A stretch of 60,722 nt of DNA, taken from positions 1 through 60,722 of IMG/VR virus record IMGVR_UViG_3300033571_018267, one strand, 5' to 3'. How positions within the stretch are numbered: the stretch's first letter is position 1; each line of letters begins with the position of its first letter. The translations under genes and the position numbers were made by a program. The notes beneath the pieces are model-generated. The model was not told the DNA's origin. It did no database searches and saw nothing but the letters and a program-made list of their open reading frames with translations. Source of the DNA: a virus. Below are positions 31,691 to 39,917 of this stretch, piece after piece.

Positions 31691-31726
31691 AAACACCCTC
31701 CCAAAAGCCAATCCGGGAAGGTGTTT
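31691..31726 (+). terminator. Hairpin between methyltransferase fragment and Rep-like gene
   Basis: AAACACC(C)TCCC pairs with GGGAAGGTGTTT (11 bp, one bulge), followed by CGTTTTC. It may be a weak terminator or a leader hairpin 25 bases before the next start. Confidence 0.5.
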
Positions 31727-31750
31727 CGTTTTCTATATAAACCTTGAATT

Positions 31751-32419
31751 ATGACTACTATAACATCATCCGGCTTTTTTACGCAAGTCTTAGGCGAAGT
31801 TTCTCACCCAATTAATATAGTGAGAGAATATTTAGAGGCATTCGGCAATAAATGTAAAGCTTCTATCTTGACTTGGCTTGATTCATGGACACGCACAAAA
31901 ATAGCACAGGGCAAGGATACATGGATTTGGGAGAGTCAACGCTCCTTAGCAGAAAAAATAGGGTACAACAAATCAACAGTCAATACCCATTTAAACGAGT
32001 TGATTGACGAGGGATTTATTGAAGTATCCCTACAATCGCCAAATAGTTGCTCACGTCTGCTTAAATACAGATTAAGAATTGACAACTTATCTGTATTCCT
32101 TAGTCAGTCAGGGTTTTCGCCATTAAGTCGGAATTCCGTACATGGTAAAACGGAAGCCCGGACAACGGAAGCCGGAAAACCGGACACTAACTTAAATCAT
32201 TCTCTTAATTCAAATATTCCTAATTCAAATGATAAATACAACAACAGTGATGATGTACCAAGCGAGTGTAATCTGGATTTAGAGGAATTAAGAGAAGAGA
32301 AGCCTACAGATATCTCGTTTGTTGAAAAACCAAAACTAAAATCTTCCACTCCACAGATAACCCCTCATGAGGGCGATAATTGCGCGGCGCGGCGCGCAAC
32401 ACAACAAATCCAGACGTAG
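31751..32419 (+). CDS. Winged-helix initiator-like protein
   Basis: This is a 222-residue protein. Residues 40-105 form a MarR/Rep-type winged helix (WESQRSLAEKIGYNKSTVNTHLNELIDEGFIEVSL). A low-complexity part follows (about 120-160) whose DNA contains ACGGAAGCC direct repeats (32150-32185). This plan resembles the initiator at 7023 and plasmid Rep proteins. The following frame (32380) may be its C-terminal half, displaced by a frameshift in the G/C-rich GCGCGGCGCGGCGCGC stretch near 32382. Confidence 0.6.
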   Translation: MTTITSSGFFTQVLGEVSHPINIVREYLEAFGNKCKASILTWLDSWTRTKIAQGKDTWIWESQRSLAEKIGYNKSTVNTHLNELIDEGFIEVSLQSPNSCSRLLKYRLRIDNLSVFLSQSGFSPLSRNSVHGKTEARTTEAGKPDTNLNHSLNSNIPNSNDKYNNSDDVPSECNLDLEELREEKPTDISFVEKPKLKSSTPQITPHEGDNCAARRATQQIQT

Positions 32420-32427
32420 AAATAAAT

Positions 32428-32865
32428 ATGCAATTAGTAGCGAGTTTAGGCGTTACATTGAACCCTAGGCTAAAACGGTTTCTAGCGTGCGTAACGGCAG
32501 AGGAAGTATTGAAAGGTCTTGCCGCTTACTACTACACCCTAGAGATTAAGCAGACGGGCGTTGAAAGCATACCTGGATTTATCATTGATTCCATCAGAAA
32601 TAACTACATCGAAGACACGAAGATGTGGATGGATTCTACCGAACCAACCCGGAAATTTATCCTACTAGCGGCTGGTGCGATGGGTATGGGGATGTCTTTG
32701 GACGGTGGATTTCTGATGGCAATGGATACAGGTAAATTAGTAGTTGTCGGGGAAAACAGCGATCGCTCATCGTTCCATCTTGACAGAATAATTGAATTGC
32801 TAGACAAAGCAGGTTACGCGGAAACATTGAAGATAATGTTGGATAGCTACCGCAATTTAACTTAA
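32428..32865 (+). CDS. Hypothetical protein, possible C-terminal half of Rep-like gene
   Basis: The frame carries MQLVASLGVTLNPRLKRFLA, then VTAEEVLKGLAAYYYTLEI and IPGFIIDSIRNNYIEDT, which resembles the C-terminal region of Rep/DnaD-like initiators that ends in a conserved helix. ATG 32428 or 32380 could start it. The preceding gene stops at 32419 in another frame, so either two genes or one frameshifted gene are present. Confidence 0.5.
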   Translation: MQLVASLGVTLNPRLKRFLACVTAEEVLKGLAAYYYTLEIKQTGVESIPGFIIDSIRNNYIEDTKMWMDSTEPTRKFILLAAGAMGMGMSLDGGFLMAMDTGKLVVVGENSDRSSFHLDRIIELLDKAGYAETLKIMLDSYRNLT

Positions 32866-32995
32866 TTTAAGAAAACCAGCGATCGCTAAAACATTGGAAG
32901 AATAGATGGTTAAGCTACTGGTGAAATTAGCAAAAGTTCCGTTTTAAATAGCCATTTTTCTGCAATAATAATGTTAGTTAATCCTCAAAAATAAA

Positions 32996-33511
32996 ATGAA
33001 CAACAATTATGGAATGCCTCAAACACGAGACAAATGTTATGGTATGTCCGCTTGCCTTACTTACTGGGCTTTTAAATGCCGTGACAGAAAACGCAGCCCA
33101 GCGATGGGTGCTAAAACATGGACTTACTTGGAATCCAGTATCAGAAATTCGGCGGAAATATCAACTAATTTAGAGGATTATTTGCAGCGACTTTGTGATA
33201 AACTTTGTTCACAATTACGCCCAGTTGAATTAACAAAAATAATTCAACCTACTCAAAGAATCCTGCGAGTAAATGAAGACGCTACGGAAATTAAAGAACT
33301 TCCCATTGACCAAAATCTTGTATTTATGGGATGGTTGGATTTAATTGCTGACATTCAACCACACGGATTTACAGAGTGGGATGTACTTGAATTATTGCGA
33401 ACTAAAGCAGGAATCATTCAAGTAATTTGCAGGTTACGATTCGAGGAAGATCGTAGTTTAGGGTTGGATGAGCCAGAGGAATTTATAGAAGTTGAGGTGA
33501 CAAATGTTTGA
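32996..33511 (+). CDS. Putative type IV-B small subunit (Cas11-like)
   Basis: This is a 171-residue helical protein (MNNNYGMPQTRDKCYGMSAC; EISTNLEDYLQRLCDKLCSQ). It has no catalytic motif. It is the first gene of a tightly packed operon whose next members look like Csf2, Csf3, CysH and Csf1. Known type IV-B loci contain a small helical Cas11 at this kind of position, where it lines the belly of the crRNA-binding filament. The call is mainly from context, and it could also be an unrelated accessory gene. Its stop overlaps the Csf2 start by 8 bases. Confidence 0.5.
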   Translation: MNNNYGMPQTRDKCYGMSACLTYWAFKCRDRKRSPAMGAKTWTYLESSIRNSAEISTNLEDYLQRLCDKLCSQLRPVELTKIIQPTQRILRVNEDATEIKELPIDQNLVFMGWLDLIADIQPHGFTEWDVLELLRTKAGIIQVICRLRFEEDRSLGLDEPEEFIEVEVTNV

Positions 33512-34634
33512 TAATTACAATGTTTTTGACCGTGAAAGATTGACTCTACATTGTGTGATTACAGCACAAACACCCTTATCACATATTGGGGAAGTGTCGG
33601 GAAATGTGAGCAACTTAAAAACACTAAAGTTACTTGATTTTGAAGGCAATCCTAGAAGTGTTTTCACCTATTCTGGTAATGCCTTGAGAAATGGATTGTT
33701 GCGGCGTGTTGGTGTGGCTGCGGCGTTAACTGAATTAGGGTTGCAAGTGAATCCTGATACACACCATACAATGTTTGCGGGTGGCAGAATTGATGCGGGT
33801 ACAGCTTCAGACATGGAGCTTGACAAAAAGATCCGGGTTTTAATGCCTTGGCTGTCGGTTCTGGGGACTGCTAAACCTGCCAAAGTTTTCGGCTCTAAAG
33901 ACGCTCAAATGGTGCAAGGCAGAATCAATGTAGGCTCTGCTTATTTGGCTTGCTATGAGTCAGCAGAATACATCTACAACCAGATACCAGCGATACTACC
34001 ACCGGAAATACAACCAGCTATTCAGAAGCTAATTGAAGCTAAAAATAGATTATCTTCAGACCCTTTTATCCCTACAAAGTCTGAGGACTTAGATAACTGG
34101 AATCAGGCAAAAAATGATTATTTGCCTTTAATTAGAAAGGTGATGAAAACTTGGACTGAGTATTTGACGATTGATCAAACTACTCGCAGGGATGCAACTT
34201 TAGACCCCAATTTAATTAAATTTCTGCCCACAGAGGTTCAGGCGCAATTAAAAGGCGACGGCACGGCTAAAGAGAAAAAATCAGATCAGATGATTGCTTC
34301 TGATAGATTAATTATGCCAGGAGCAAAACTATACTCAAGATGGGACTTGAACTGCACCAAAGTCGAACAAGGTTGGATTTTTGATACTTTGTTAAAATTT
34401 GCACAGTTCCCATATTTGGGCGGTAAAGGCAATCGTGGCAATGGTCGCGTTAGCATAAATTTCTGGTTTAGTTCCGAGTCAGAACGCGGATTATTGTGGA
34501 GCTCTGAAAGTGGTGTAGAGAGCGATAGATTCAATCTTGCACACGCTAAATACAGGGAGTATATCAGTCAATATCAACAGTTTTTAGGTGAGGCTAGAAC
34601 ATCAACTGAATTAAGGAGTTTGTTAGGTGGATAA
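33504..34634 (+). CDS. csf2: Csf2 / Cas7-type RAMP backbone protein (type IV-B)
   Basis: This 376-residue RAMP-superfamily protein starts with a ferredoxin-like strand-helix unit (RLTLHCVITAQTPLSHIGEV), has the Cas7-type element TYSGNALRNGLLRR, and ends with a glycine-rich loop (YLGGKGNRGNGRVSINFWF) typical of RAMPs. In type IV systems Csf2 multimerises along guide RNA. The start overlaps the upstream gene and the stop overlaps csf3 by 8 bases. No Cas6-like or nuclease subunit is in the operon, as expected for IV-B. The family is assigned by motif and by the neighbouring csf genes. Confidence 0.75.
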   Translation: MFDNYNVFDRERLTLHCVITAQTPLSHIGEVSGNVSNLKTLKLLDFEGNPRSVFTYSGNALRNGLLRRVGVAAALTELGLQVNPDTHHTMFAGGRIDAGTASDMELDKKIRVLMPWLSVLGTAKPAKVFGSKDAQMVQGRINVGSAYLACYESAEYIYNQIPAILPPEIQPAIQKLIEAKNRLSSDPFIPTKSEDLDNWNQAKNDYLPLIRKVMKTWTEYLTIDQTTRRDATLDPNLIKFLPTEVQAQLKGDGTAKEKKSDQMIASDRLIMPGAKLYSRWDLNCTKVEQGWIFDTLLKFAQFPYLGGKGNRGNGRVSINFWFSSESERGLLWSSESGVESDRFNLAHAKYREYISQYQQFLGEARTSTELRSLLGG

Positions 34635-35316
34635 CTTAAAAATAACGGCACATTTAGCAACATCTTTAGGAGCTTATGATAACTGGAGTCCGTCGCTAGA
34701 AGGTATTTTGGTGTATAGGCTTTTAGAAGAAAATAGTCTGCTTTCACCTAATCCCACGCCGGATCAAGTAGCAGAAACCAAAGAGTTTATTGAGCAGAAT
34801 TTACCACTAAAGCAAGGTGTCATTAAGTCAGAGAAATATTGGTGCGTGAGTTCACCTTGCTATGTTTTGCAGGGTGAAGCTACAGACAAATATAGAAAAC
34901 GATGGGATAATCACGAAAACAATTTAGACTGGGGTAAGCGCAAACCTAAGTTTTTAACAGGTGAAGGTGCGGAAAAATCCTATGATTTACCGCTTTACAC
35001 AAGGTCAATCAACTCTATTTCTTGGTTTGCTGTGGGCGATAAAACGGCAATCAAAAATCTTTTGTCGTCTGTTACTCACATTCAGAAAAAGCGTAGTTAC
35101 GGCAATGGTGAAGTCAGGGAATGGGAAATAGGGATAATTTACGATGATTATCATCTGTGGCGTGATAATAAATTAATGCGTCCTATTCCTGTTAGATTAA
35201 TTGATCGAAAAATAGATAATCCTCAGATGGTTTGGGGATGGAGAAGCCCCGCTTGGTTGGCAGCAAATAAAGAATTGTGCTATATGCCAAAGGATAGCGT
35301 GATTTATGCTAAGTAA
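34627..35316 (+). CDS. csf3: Csf3 / Cas5-type RAMP protein (type IV-B)
   Basis: This is a 229-residue protein. It begins with a RAMP strand (LKITAHLATSLGAYDNWSPS followed by LEGILVYRLL), a pattern typical of Csf3. It carries a glycine loop near 155-170 (HIQKKRSYGNGEVREW) and a C-terminal RPIPVRLI strand. Cas5-type subunits cap the 5' handle end of a guide complex. The gene overlaps csf2 by 8 bases and the CysH-like gene by 11 bases, so the five-gene operon is translationally coupled. Confidence 0.75.
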   Translation: MDNLKITAHLATSLGAYDNWSPSLEGILVYRLLEENSLLSPNPTPDQVAETKEFIEQNLPLKQGVIKSEKYWCVSSPCYVLQGEATDKYRKRWDNHENNLDWGKRKPKFLTGEGAEKSYDLPLYTRSINSISWFAVGDKTAIKNLLSSVTHIQKKRSYGNGEVREWEIGIIYDDYHLWRDNKLMRPIPVRLIDRKIDNPQMVWGWRSPAWLAANKELCYMPKDSVIYAK

Positions 35317-36052
35317 CGGATCTGGCGTTCAATATCCCTGGTTAAAAAAGAAAATAATCAGGGCAAAAGACTCAATTAAAATCTGGCTAGAACAATGCAA
35401 TCATCAAGTGTATGCGAGTGTTTCTGGCGGTAAAGATAGCCTAGTGATGTCTCATTTAATCAGGCAGGTTTACCCAGATTGTCCTTTGGTATGGGTAAAT
35501 CAGGGATTGCTTGCCGAATGGGATGATTGCGTTGAGCTTTTAGAGTATTTAAAAACTCAAAACTGGAATATTATTGAACTTTGCCCAGTACGTGATTTAT
35601 GGCATTTATACCTTGATTATGGCGTTCCACTTGAAGGAACAATGGATACAAAAGCCGACAAATTAATTAATCAAAAATTAATTTATGACCCGCTTAATGA
35701 ATACCAAGAATTAAATAATATCAAGGGTTATGCGTGGGGTATTCGTAAGCAAGAAAGCAGGAATAGGGCATTTTACCTTAATAAATATGGTGAAGTGCAT
35801 ACCCTTAAAAATGGGTTGATTTGTTGTTCACCTGTGGCATTTTGGACTACTCAAAATATTTGGGAATACATTGATATGTACTCGTTAAAATATCCTGCCA
35901 TTTATGATGTTGATAGAATGACAGTTAGGAATGGATGCCCAATCGGCACAACAGGTGCTAATTGGGGAAGACTGGCAGAATTAAGAAAGCATTATCCAGG
36001 TATTTATAATCAATTCGTTGTTAAATTCCCGCAAATATCAACCTATGTCTAA
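35306..36052 (+). CDS. cysH: CysH-like PP-loop protein of type IV-B
   Basis: This is a 248-residue adenine nucleotide alpha hydrolase-like protein. The PP-loop is VYASVSGGKDSLVMSHLI, followed by LVWVNQG and the PAPS-reductase-like PVAFWTTQNIWEYIDMY and GCPIGTTG. CysH homologues are the signature accessory of type IV-B loci, where they are not thought to act in sulfate assimilation. Their true reaction is not settled. It lies between csf3 and csf1 with overlaps on both sides, and no other sulfur-metabolism gene is near. Confidence 0.85.
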   Translation: MLSNGSGVQYPWLKKKIIRAKDSIKIWLEQCNHQVYASVSGGKDSLVMSHLIRQVYPDCPLVWVNQGLLAEWDDCVELLEYLKTQNWNIIELCPVRDLWHLYLDYGVPLEGTMDTKADKLINQKLIYDPLNEYQELNNIKGYAWGIRKQESRNRAFYLNKYGEVHTLKNGLICCSPVAFWTTQNIWEYIDMYSLKYPAIYDVDRMTVRNGCPIGTTGANWGRLAELRKHYPGIYNQFVVKFPQISTYV

Positions 36053-36797
36053 CTGCTACCTGTGCGCTAAACCCGGTTCTAATCCCTTGGAATTATCCAG
36101 CACCTTCACAATGCACTCATCAGCTAAATGTCCAGATTCTAAGGTGTTGTGCGATCGCTGTTACTCTACTATTTCTGGTAATCAAAAGCAGCTTTGGTAC
36201 TGGAATGAGGGTAAGAATAAATGGTCTAAATTGTGGGGGCGTTCTTTGTCCAGGGTGTATCAGGGTGATAAATTAATTGCACCAATAATTGAAGGGGAGT
36301 ACACAGAAGGTAAAGATACTTTTTCAATAGTTAAAAACTTAATGACCAGGGTAGAAATTAGAGAATATTTGTTGAATCCCCCTGAACCACCATTTACTAT
36401 CGCTATAGCTGAATCAGGGCAAAAACATATTATTCCTTGGGCGTTAGAAGCGCAAAGCCGGGATCTATTCCCTGCGCAATTTGAGCTTGATACTGTTTAT
36501 ATTGATGATAGATTTAGAGGGTTTTTGCAAGTATATGAGCAATTGATGGGGTTAGGATTTAGTAAAACTGAGATTGATTCAGGGGATTATCGAAGCGATA
36601 GATTGATGAAAGTTTTTGATAAATACTGGGAACTTGAGGATCGTATATCGGGTATTAGGGGGACTAGATTAATGCAATTGATAAGTTATATCGCTCAATC
36701 ACAGGATGTGCCACCAATTGCGGAAATAGTAGAAATTCCTGTAATCCCTGCCCAATCAAAAGTACCTAAAAAGCCATTGCAATTATCTTTGTTTTAA
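36045..36797 (+). CDS. csf1: Csf1-like protein with zinc fingers (type IV-B)
   Basis: This is a 250-residue protein. The N-terminus has C-x2-C pairs (MSNCYLCAKPG; KCPDSKVLCDRCYSTI), matching the zinc-binding start of Csf1. IREYLLNPPEPPFTIAIAES and HIIPWALEAQSRDLFPAQFE follow, with a helical C-terminus. In type IV complexes Csf1 stands in the place of a large subunit. ATG 36045 is preferred (8-base overlap with cysH) over 36018. The C-terminus ends in PLQLSLF, a clamp-like tail also seen in other genes here (31636). Confidence 0.75.
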   Translation: MSNCYLCAKPGSNPLELSSTFTMHSSAKCPDSKVLCDRCYSTISGNQKQLWYWNEGKNKWSKLWGRSLSRVYQGDKLIAPIIEGEYTEGKDTFSIVKNLMTRVEIREYLLNPPEPPFTIAIAESGQKHIIPWALEAQSRDLFPAQFELDTVYIDDRFRGFLQVYEQLMGLGFSKTEIDSGDYRSDRLMKVFDKYWELEDRISGIRGTRLMQLISYIAQSQDVPPIAEIVEIPVIPAQSKVPKKPLQLSLF

Positions 36798-36803
36798 ACC
36801 AGC

Positions 36804-37034
36804 ATGAACAAACCAACGGTCACGCCGGAACAAATAGCCGGCGATATGTACTATTTTGCTGGTGGCAAAATCATGAAGCGAAAACTAATTGGGGCGCGAG
36901 TGCGATCGCTTCATGATATGTCCACGTTTGGCAAAGTTCACCCTTCCCAGCAATGGCATAGGGTATGGGATAGAACCGAGGATGGATGGAAGTTTGTGGG
37001 GTTACAATTTGGTAGAGAGCCAATAGTAAATTAA
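36804..37034 (+). CDS. Small hypothetical protein downstream of csf1
   Basis: This 76-residue basic protein (MNKPTVTPEQIAGDMYYFAG; WHRVWDRTEDGWKFVG) starts 6 bases after csf1, so it is co-transcribed with the type IV-B genes. It could be an unrecognised accessory of the system. No motif is recognised. Confidence 0.55.
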   Translation: MNKPTVTPEQIAGDMYYFAGGKIMKRKLIGARVRSLHDMSTFGKVHPSQQWHRVWDRTEDGWKFVGLQFGREPIVN

Positions 37035-37046
37035 TGCGAAAATATC

Positions 37047-37259
37047 ATGACTAATTCTGTTGATGAATACGCAAAAACACTAATTGAATATTGGGAAGAA
37101 GGGATCAAGGATAATCAATTTAGAGAGTGTTCTTGCTCCTACGAGGAATATGTAAAATCTTGCTGCTTTTTTGTCTCAACAAGAGAGTCAATGGATATAA
37201 AATTAGGAGTCAGAATCTTTGAGATATTAGCTTTTATGAGAGACGCTTGCAACGAATAG
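37047..37259 (+). CDS. Small hypothetical protein (70 aa)
   Basis: The frame starts MTNSVDEYAKTLIEYWEEGI. It contains four Cys (CSCSYEEYVKSCCFF) and is helical. It is the last gene before the virion module resumes. Function unknown. Confidence 0.5.
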   Translation: MTNSVDEYAKTLIEYWEEGIKDNQFRECSCSYEEYVKSCCFFVSTRESMDIKLGVRIFEILAFMRDACNE

Positions 37260-37320
37260 CTATTATATTAAAGCCCTTGTCAGTAGTGGGAAAAATCAGA
37301 TCAACTTCACATAACCCACT

Positions 37321-37713
37321 ATGGTTCAGGTCAACTGGAATAAAATCAACATCCCCCGCAAACAGACGGCGACTCTTACATGGTCCGCTGACCACGCCGC
37401 GCTAGTTCATGAGGGGGCAACTTTACGCAACGGAACAGAATTACCTCCCCGTCCCTGGGTAGATGAAACGGTTCAACAATTTAACGCCCCCGAAAGTTAT
37501 GCGGAAAGTTTTCAAAAATCGGAAGATTTTGCACAGGCATTTACGGAAATGGCGATCGCATTTGGTGAGACGGCGCAGGAAATTATAGAAACGGAAATGT
37601 GGGAATGGCCACGCCAAACCATCAGACAAAACGGAACGGTAGCAGGTTCACCGCGTGACATTGTGGATACTGGAGAACTGCGCGACTCATACACAATCGA
37701 GGTGAACCAATGA
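37321..37713 (+). CDS. Neck / tail completion protein (HK97 gp10-like)
   Basis: This 130-residue protein carries ALVHEGATLRNGTELPPRPW and, at the C-terminus, IVDTGELRDSY. HEG...RPW and DTGxLRxSY are hallmarks of the gp10/Mu G-like head-tail completion family. It would sit at the head-tail interface. Virion genes resume here after a 13-kb interruption that began at 23904. Confidence 0.82.
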   Translation: MVQVNWNKINIPRKQTATLTWSADHAALVHEGATLRNGTELPPRPWVDETVQQFNAPESYAESFQKSEDFAQAFTEMAIAFGETAQEIIETEMWEWPRQTIRQNGTVAGSPRDIVDTGELRDSYTIEVNQ

Positions 37714-38087
37714 CAACAGCCGCAGAATTACGGGCAAAACTCACCACGCTGTTAGCACCGGAACTTGGTAAATATTCCAATAACCAGCCGTCCATCTGGG
37801 TTTACGGATCAAACGTAGATCCACCATCTGCTAGTGACGGGCTGGAATGCTTGATCAAACAAATGCCGTCTGGCGCGTCTCAAAGTTCAAGTGGCGGACA
37901 AAGATACAAACCTCAGCAGTTTGAAGTCACCCTGAAAAACTTTAAAAAATCTTCTAACTTAATCAAGGCACTGGAGAAAATCGAGATTCATTTTGTAGTC
38001 CAACGCTATACTCATTTCCCGTTTAGCCCAACAACAATCGAACAGGCGAGAATTTTGGTTTTCGCTCCAAAAACTATAAATATTTAG
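37710..38087 (+). CDS. Tail terminator-like protein
   Basis: This 125-residue protein overlaps the gp10-like gene as ATGA and precedes the tail tube gene. Order and size match tail terminators that cap the tail tube at the neck. The helix-strand pattern (ELRAKLTTLLAPELGKYSN; LEKIEIHFVVQRYTHFPFS) fits that fold. Confidence 0.6.
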   Translation: MTTAAELRAKLTTLLAPELGKYSNNQPSIWVYGSNVDPPSASDGLECLIKQMPSGASQSSSGGQRYKPQQFEVTLKNFKKSSNLIKALEKIEIHFVVQRYTHFPFSPTTIEQARILVFAPKTINI

Positions 38088-38125
38088 ACATGGGAAAGCT
38101 ATAGAAAATTCTCACAGGAATTACT

Positions 38126-38836
38126 ATGACTCGTCCCGTGCAAGATATTATTCTTCAGGATTACACCCTTGATATCCTACTTTTAGCAGCAAATAGCAGG
38201 GCTGTCACTAGAGCCACAATTACCGCAGATGCCGCAGCCGCAGTTGGTGACACTACCATTAGTTTGACCGCAGCCAGTAGCACCGTAATTAAAGCAGGTA
38301 CTTCTATTAGTTTTGCGGCTGCGTCTGGTGCTACCGAACGTCAGCAAGTGCTATTTACTGCTAACGCTACGATTACCGCCACTGCGGCTAGTTTTGCAAT
38401 TGCACCTCTCAAGAAAGCGATCGCAGATTCTTCCGTCGCTAGTTTTGTCGTTGGTACTGTGCCATTGTTCGGAATTCAGACAATGGATAAAACCAACCAA
38501 GAAACCCAAGTTGACACCACTAATTTCCAAAGCGGTTCAGGCACAGAAATGTCCATTGTTCGGAATGCCCGGACATTGAATATTTCAGGAATCGTCAAAG
38601 CCGGCGATTTAGCTTACGTGGACATTATCAAAAAAGTTTCCGACAATCCTGCATTCTTGAATAGGGAAATTTACGCGATTGCGACCTTACCGGACGGCGA
38701 AAAATTTGAGGGCGCGACTAAACTCATGGGATTGAACGAACCAGCGAACCAGAACGAAATCAAAAAATACACTTTTAATCTAACTTTCCAAGGTGACTCA
38801 TTCATTTGGACACCTGGTTATTACGCTGCTGCATAA
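38126..38836 (+). CDS. Major tail tube protein
   Basis: This is a 236-residue protein rich in Ala, Thr and Ser with beta strands. The second half contains FGIQTMDKTNQETQVDTTNF and ALNISGIVKAGDLAYV-like segments (here RNARTLNISGIVKAGDLAYV), then DGEKFEGATKLMGLNEPANQ, typical of tail tube proteins. It comes before the chaperone genes, as in other long-tailed phages. Confidence 0.75.
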   Translation: MTRPVQDIILQDYTLDILLLAANSRAVTRATITADAAAAVGDTTISLTAASSTVIKAGTSISFAAASGATERQQVLFTANATITATAASFAIAPLKKAIADSSVASFVVGTVPLFGIQTMDKTNQETQVDTTNFQSGSGTEMSIVRNARTLNISGIVKAGDLAYVDIIKKVSDNPAFLNREIYAIATLPDGEKFEGATKLMGLNEPANQNEIKKYTFNLTFQGDSFIWTPGYYAAA

Positions 38837-39075
38837 TGCAACTTTTGACTGACAAAACACAAGTATTGGCAGTTTTAATAAACTGCCGACTTGATGGCAA
38901 TTATATCAAGTGTGGCGCGGCTGTATTTAGGGGTGGGATGTCTGGAGAAATTGAAGTTTCAAACGAGTCCCAAAAGTTTAAAATCAAAATCCCTGAATCA
39001 GCCCAAAATTGCGCCACACATCAAATTTTCTCTGACAAAAACGATAACCTAGAAATTGAATTATGCGCCCAGTAA
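38836..39075 (+). CDS. Small tail-region protein (79 aa)
   Basis: It starts at ATG 38836, overlapping the tube stop (TAATG). MQLLTDKTQVLAVLINCRLD and the following beta strands suggest a small beta-rich structural protein. It overlaps the next gene by 13 bases. No family is recognised. Confidence 0.55.
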   Translation: MQLLTDKTQVLAVLINCRLDGNYIKCGAAVFRGGMSGEIEVSNESQKFKIKIPESAQNCATHQIFSDKNDNLEIELCAQ

Positions 39076-39917
39076 TTAACAGAAAATCTCGTTCCGAAGT
39101 AGTAGCAATTGGTGATGAAAATATTGGTATTATTTACTTAGAAAAACGTGGGTTTGTTTCCGTTGGGGAAAGAATGGAAATAGATGAATATGAACTAAGC
39201 AGAAGCAAAGCCCAAATTGTTGCCACAAAATTAATTAAGACTATTGCCAAAGATAGAAACATCAGTTTTGAATCTGCACAGGAATTATTGTCGCCAAAAC
39301 CCGTTGATGGTGTGGCAGTGGATAACAGCGATATTGTTTATGATTACGTGGAAGAGTTTGCGGAATTGCAGTCATTAAGCGCAGTTAATAGCAATACTTT
39401 AGCTGTGGCGATTGCAACTATTTTCATTCAGAATCGCGCTGCATATCCCATTCAAATTGATTACGACGCTGTTATTAATGCCACTGCATTAGACATCATT
39501 CCGCAATCACTCAACCTCAAAAATAAACAACAAATTGCATTTGGTGGGGTCACTGGACAAAAGGTAATTATTAAAGGTAATCAGTCTAGCGATGTTTCTG
39601 TAATTCAAGTTGAACCCATTGAACAGCCACTTACAGAAGGCGATATTGGCTTTTTAGTAGATGGCAGAAAATATATTGTCGGTTCTGATGAGTGGACAAT
39701 CGAAGATACAAAATCACTTGATGAAAGCCTGGTATCAGCAATCTATGAGTTCTATCAAAATGAGCGTTTAGGCTGGGTAAAACCTGAACCCGTTGCAACT
39801 ACAAGCGAGGAGGAAACGGCGGGGGAGTCCCTACAATTGACTGGAACGGACTCTACTGGAGAATCCAATACTACGGAATTGGAGACAGCCGATTTAGTAG
39901 TTACGACAGCTTCCTAG
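39063..39917 (+). CDS. Tail assembly chaperone, upstream (G-like) product
   Basis: This 284-residue protein is at the position of lambda gpG, between tail tube and tape measure. The N-terminal 250 residues are mixed alpha/beta, and the last 45 are Glu/Thr-rich (TTSEEETAGESLQLTGTDST). A second frame (-1) overlaps its last 130 bases and continues to 40210 without its own good start. This is the normal architecture for frameshifted G/GT chaperones that bind the tape measure. Candidate slip site: G-GGG-GAG at 39821-39827. Confidence 0.6.
   Translation: MRPVINRKSRSEVVAIGDENIGIIYLEKRGFVSVGERMEIDEYELSRSKAQIVATKLIKTIAKDRNISFESAQELLSPKPVDGVAVDNSDIVYDYVEEFAELQSLSAVNSNTLAVAIATIFIQNRAAYPIQIDYDAVINATALDIIPQSLNLKNKQQIAFGGVTGQKVIIKGNQSSDVSVIQVEPIEQPLTEGDIGFLVDGRKYIVGSDEWTIEDTKSLDESLVSAIYEFYQNERLGWVKPEPVATTSEEETAGESLQLTGTDSTGESNTTELETADLVVTTAS

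Noticed and set aside
35306-36052. True PAPS reductase (sulfate assimilation)
   Set aside because: It is translationally coupled to csf3 and csf1 and no other sulfur gene is near; CysH homologues are a known mark of type IV-B loci.
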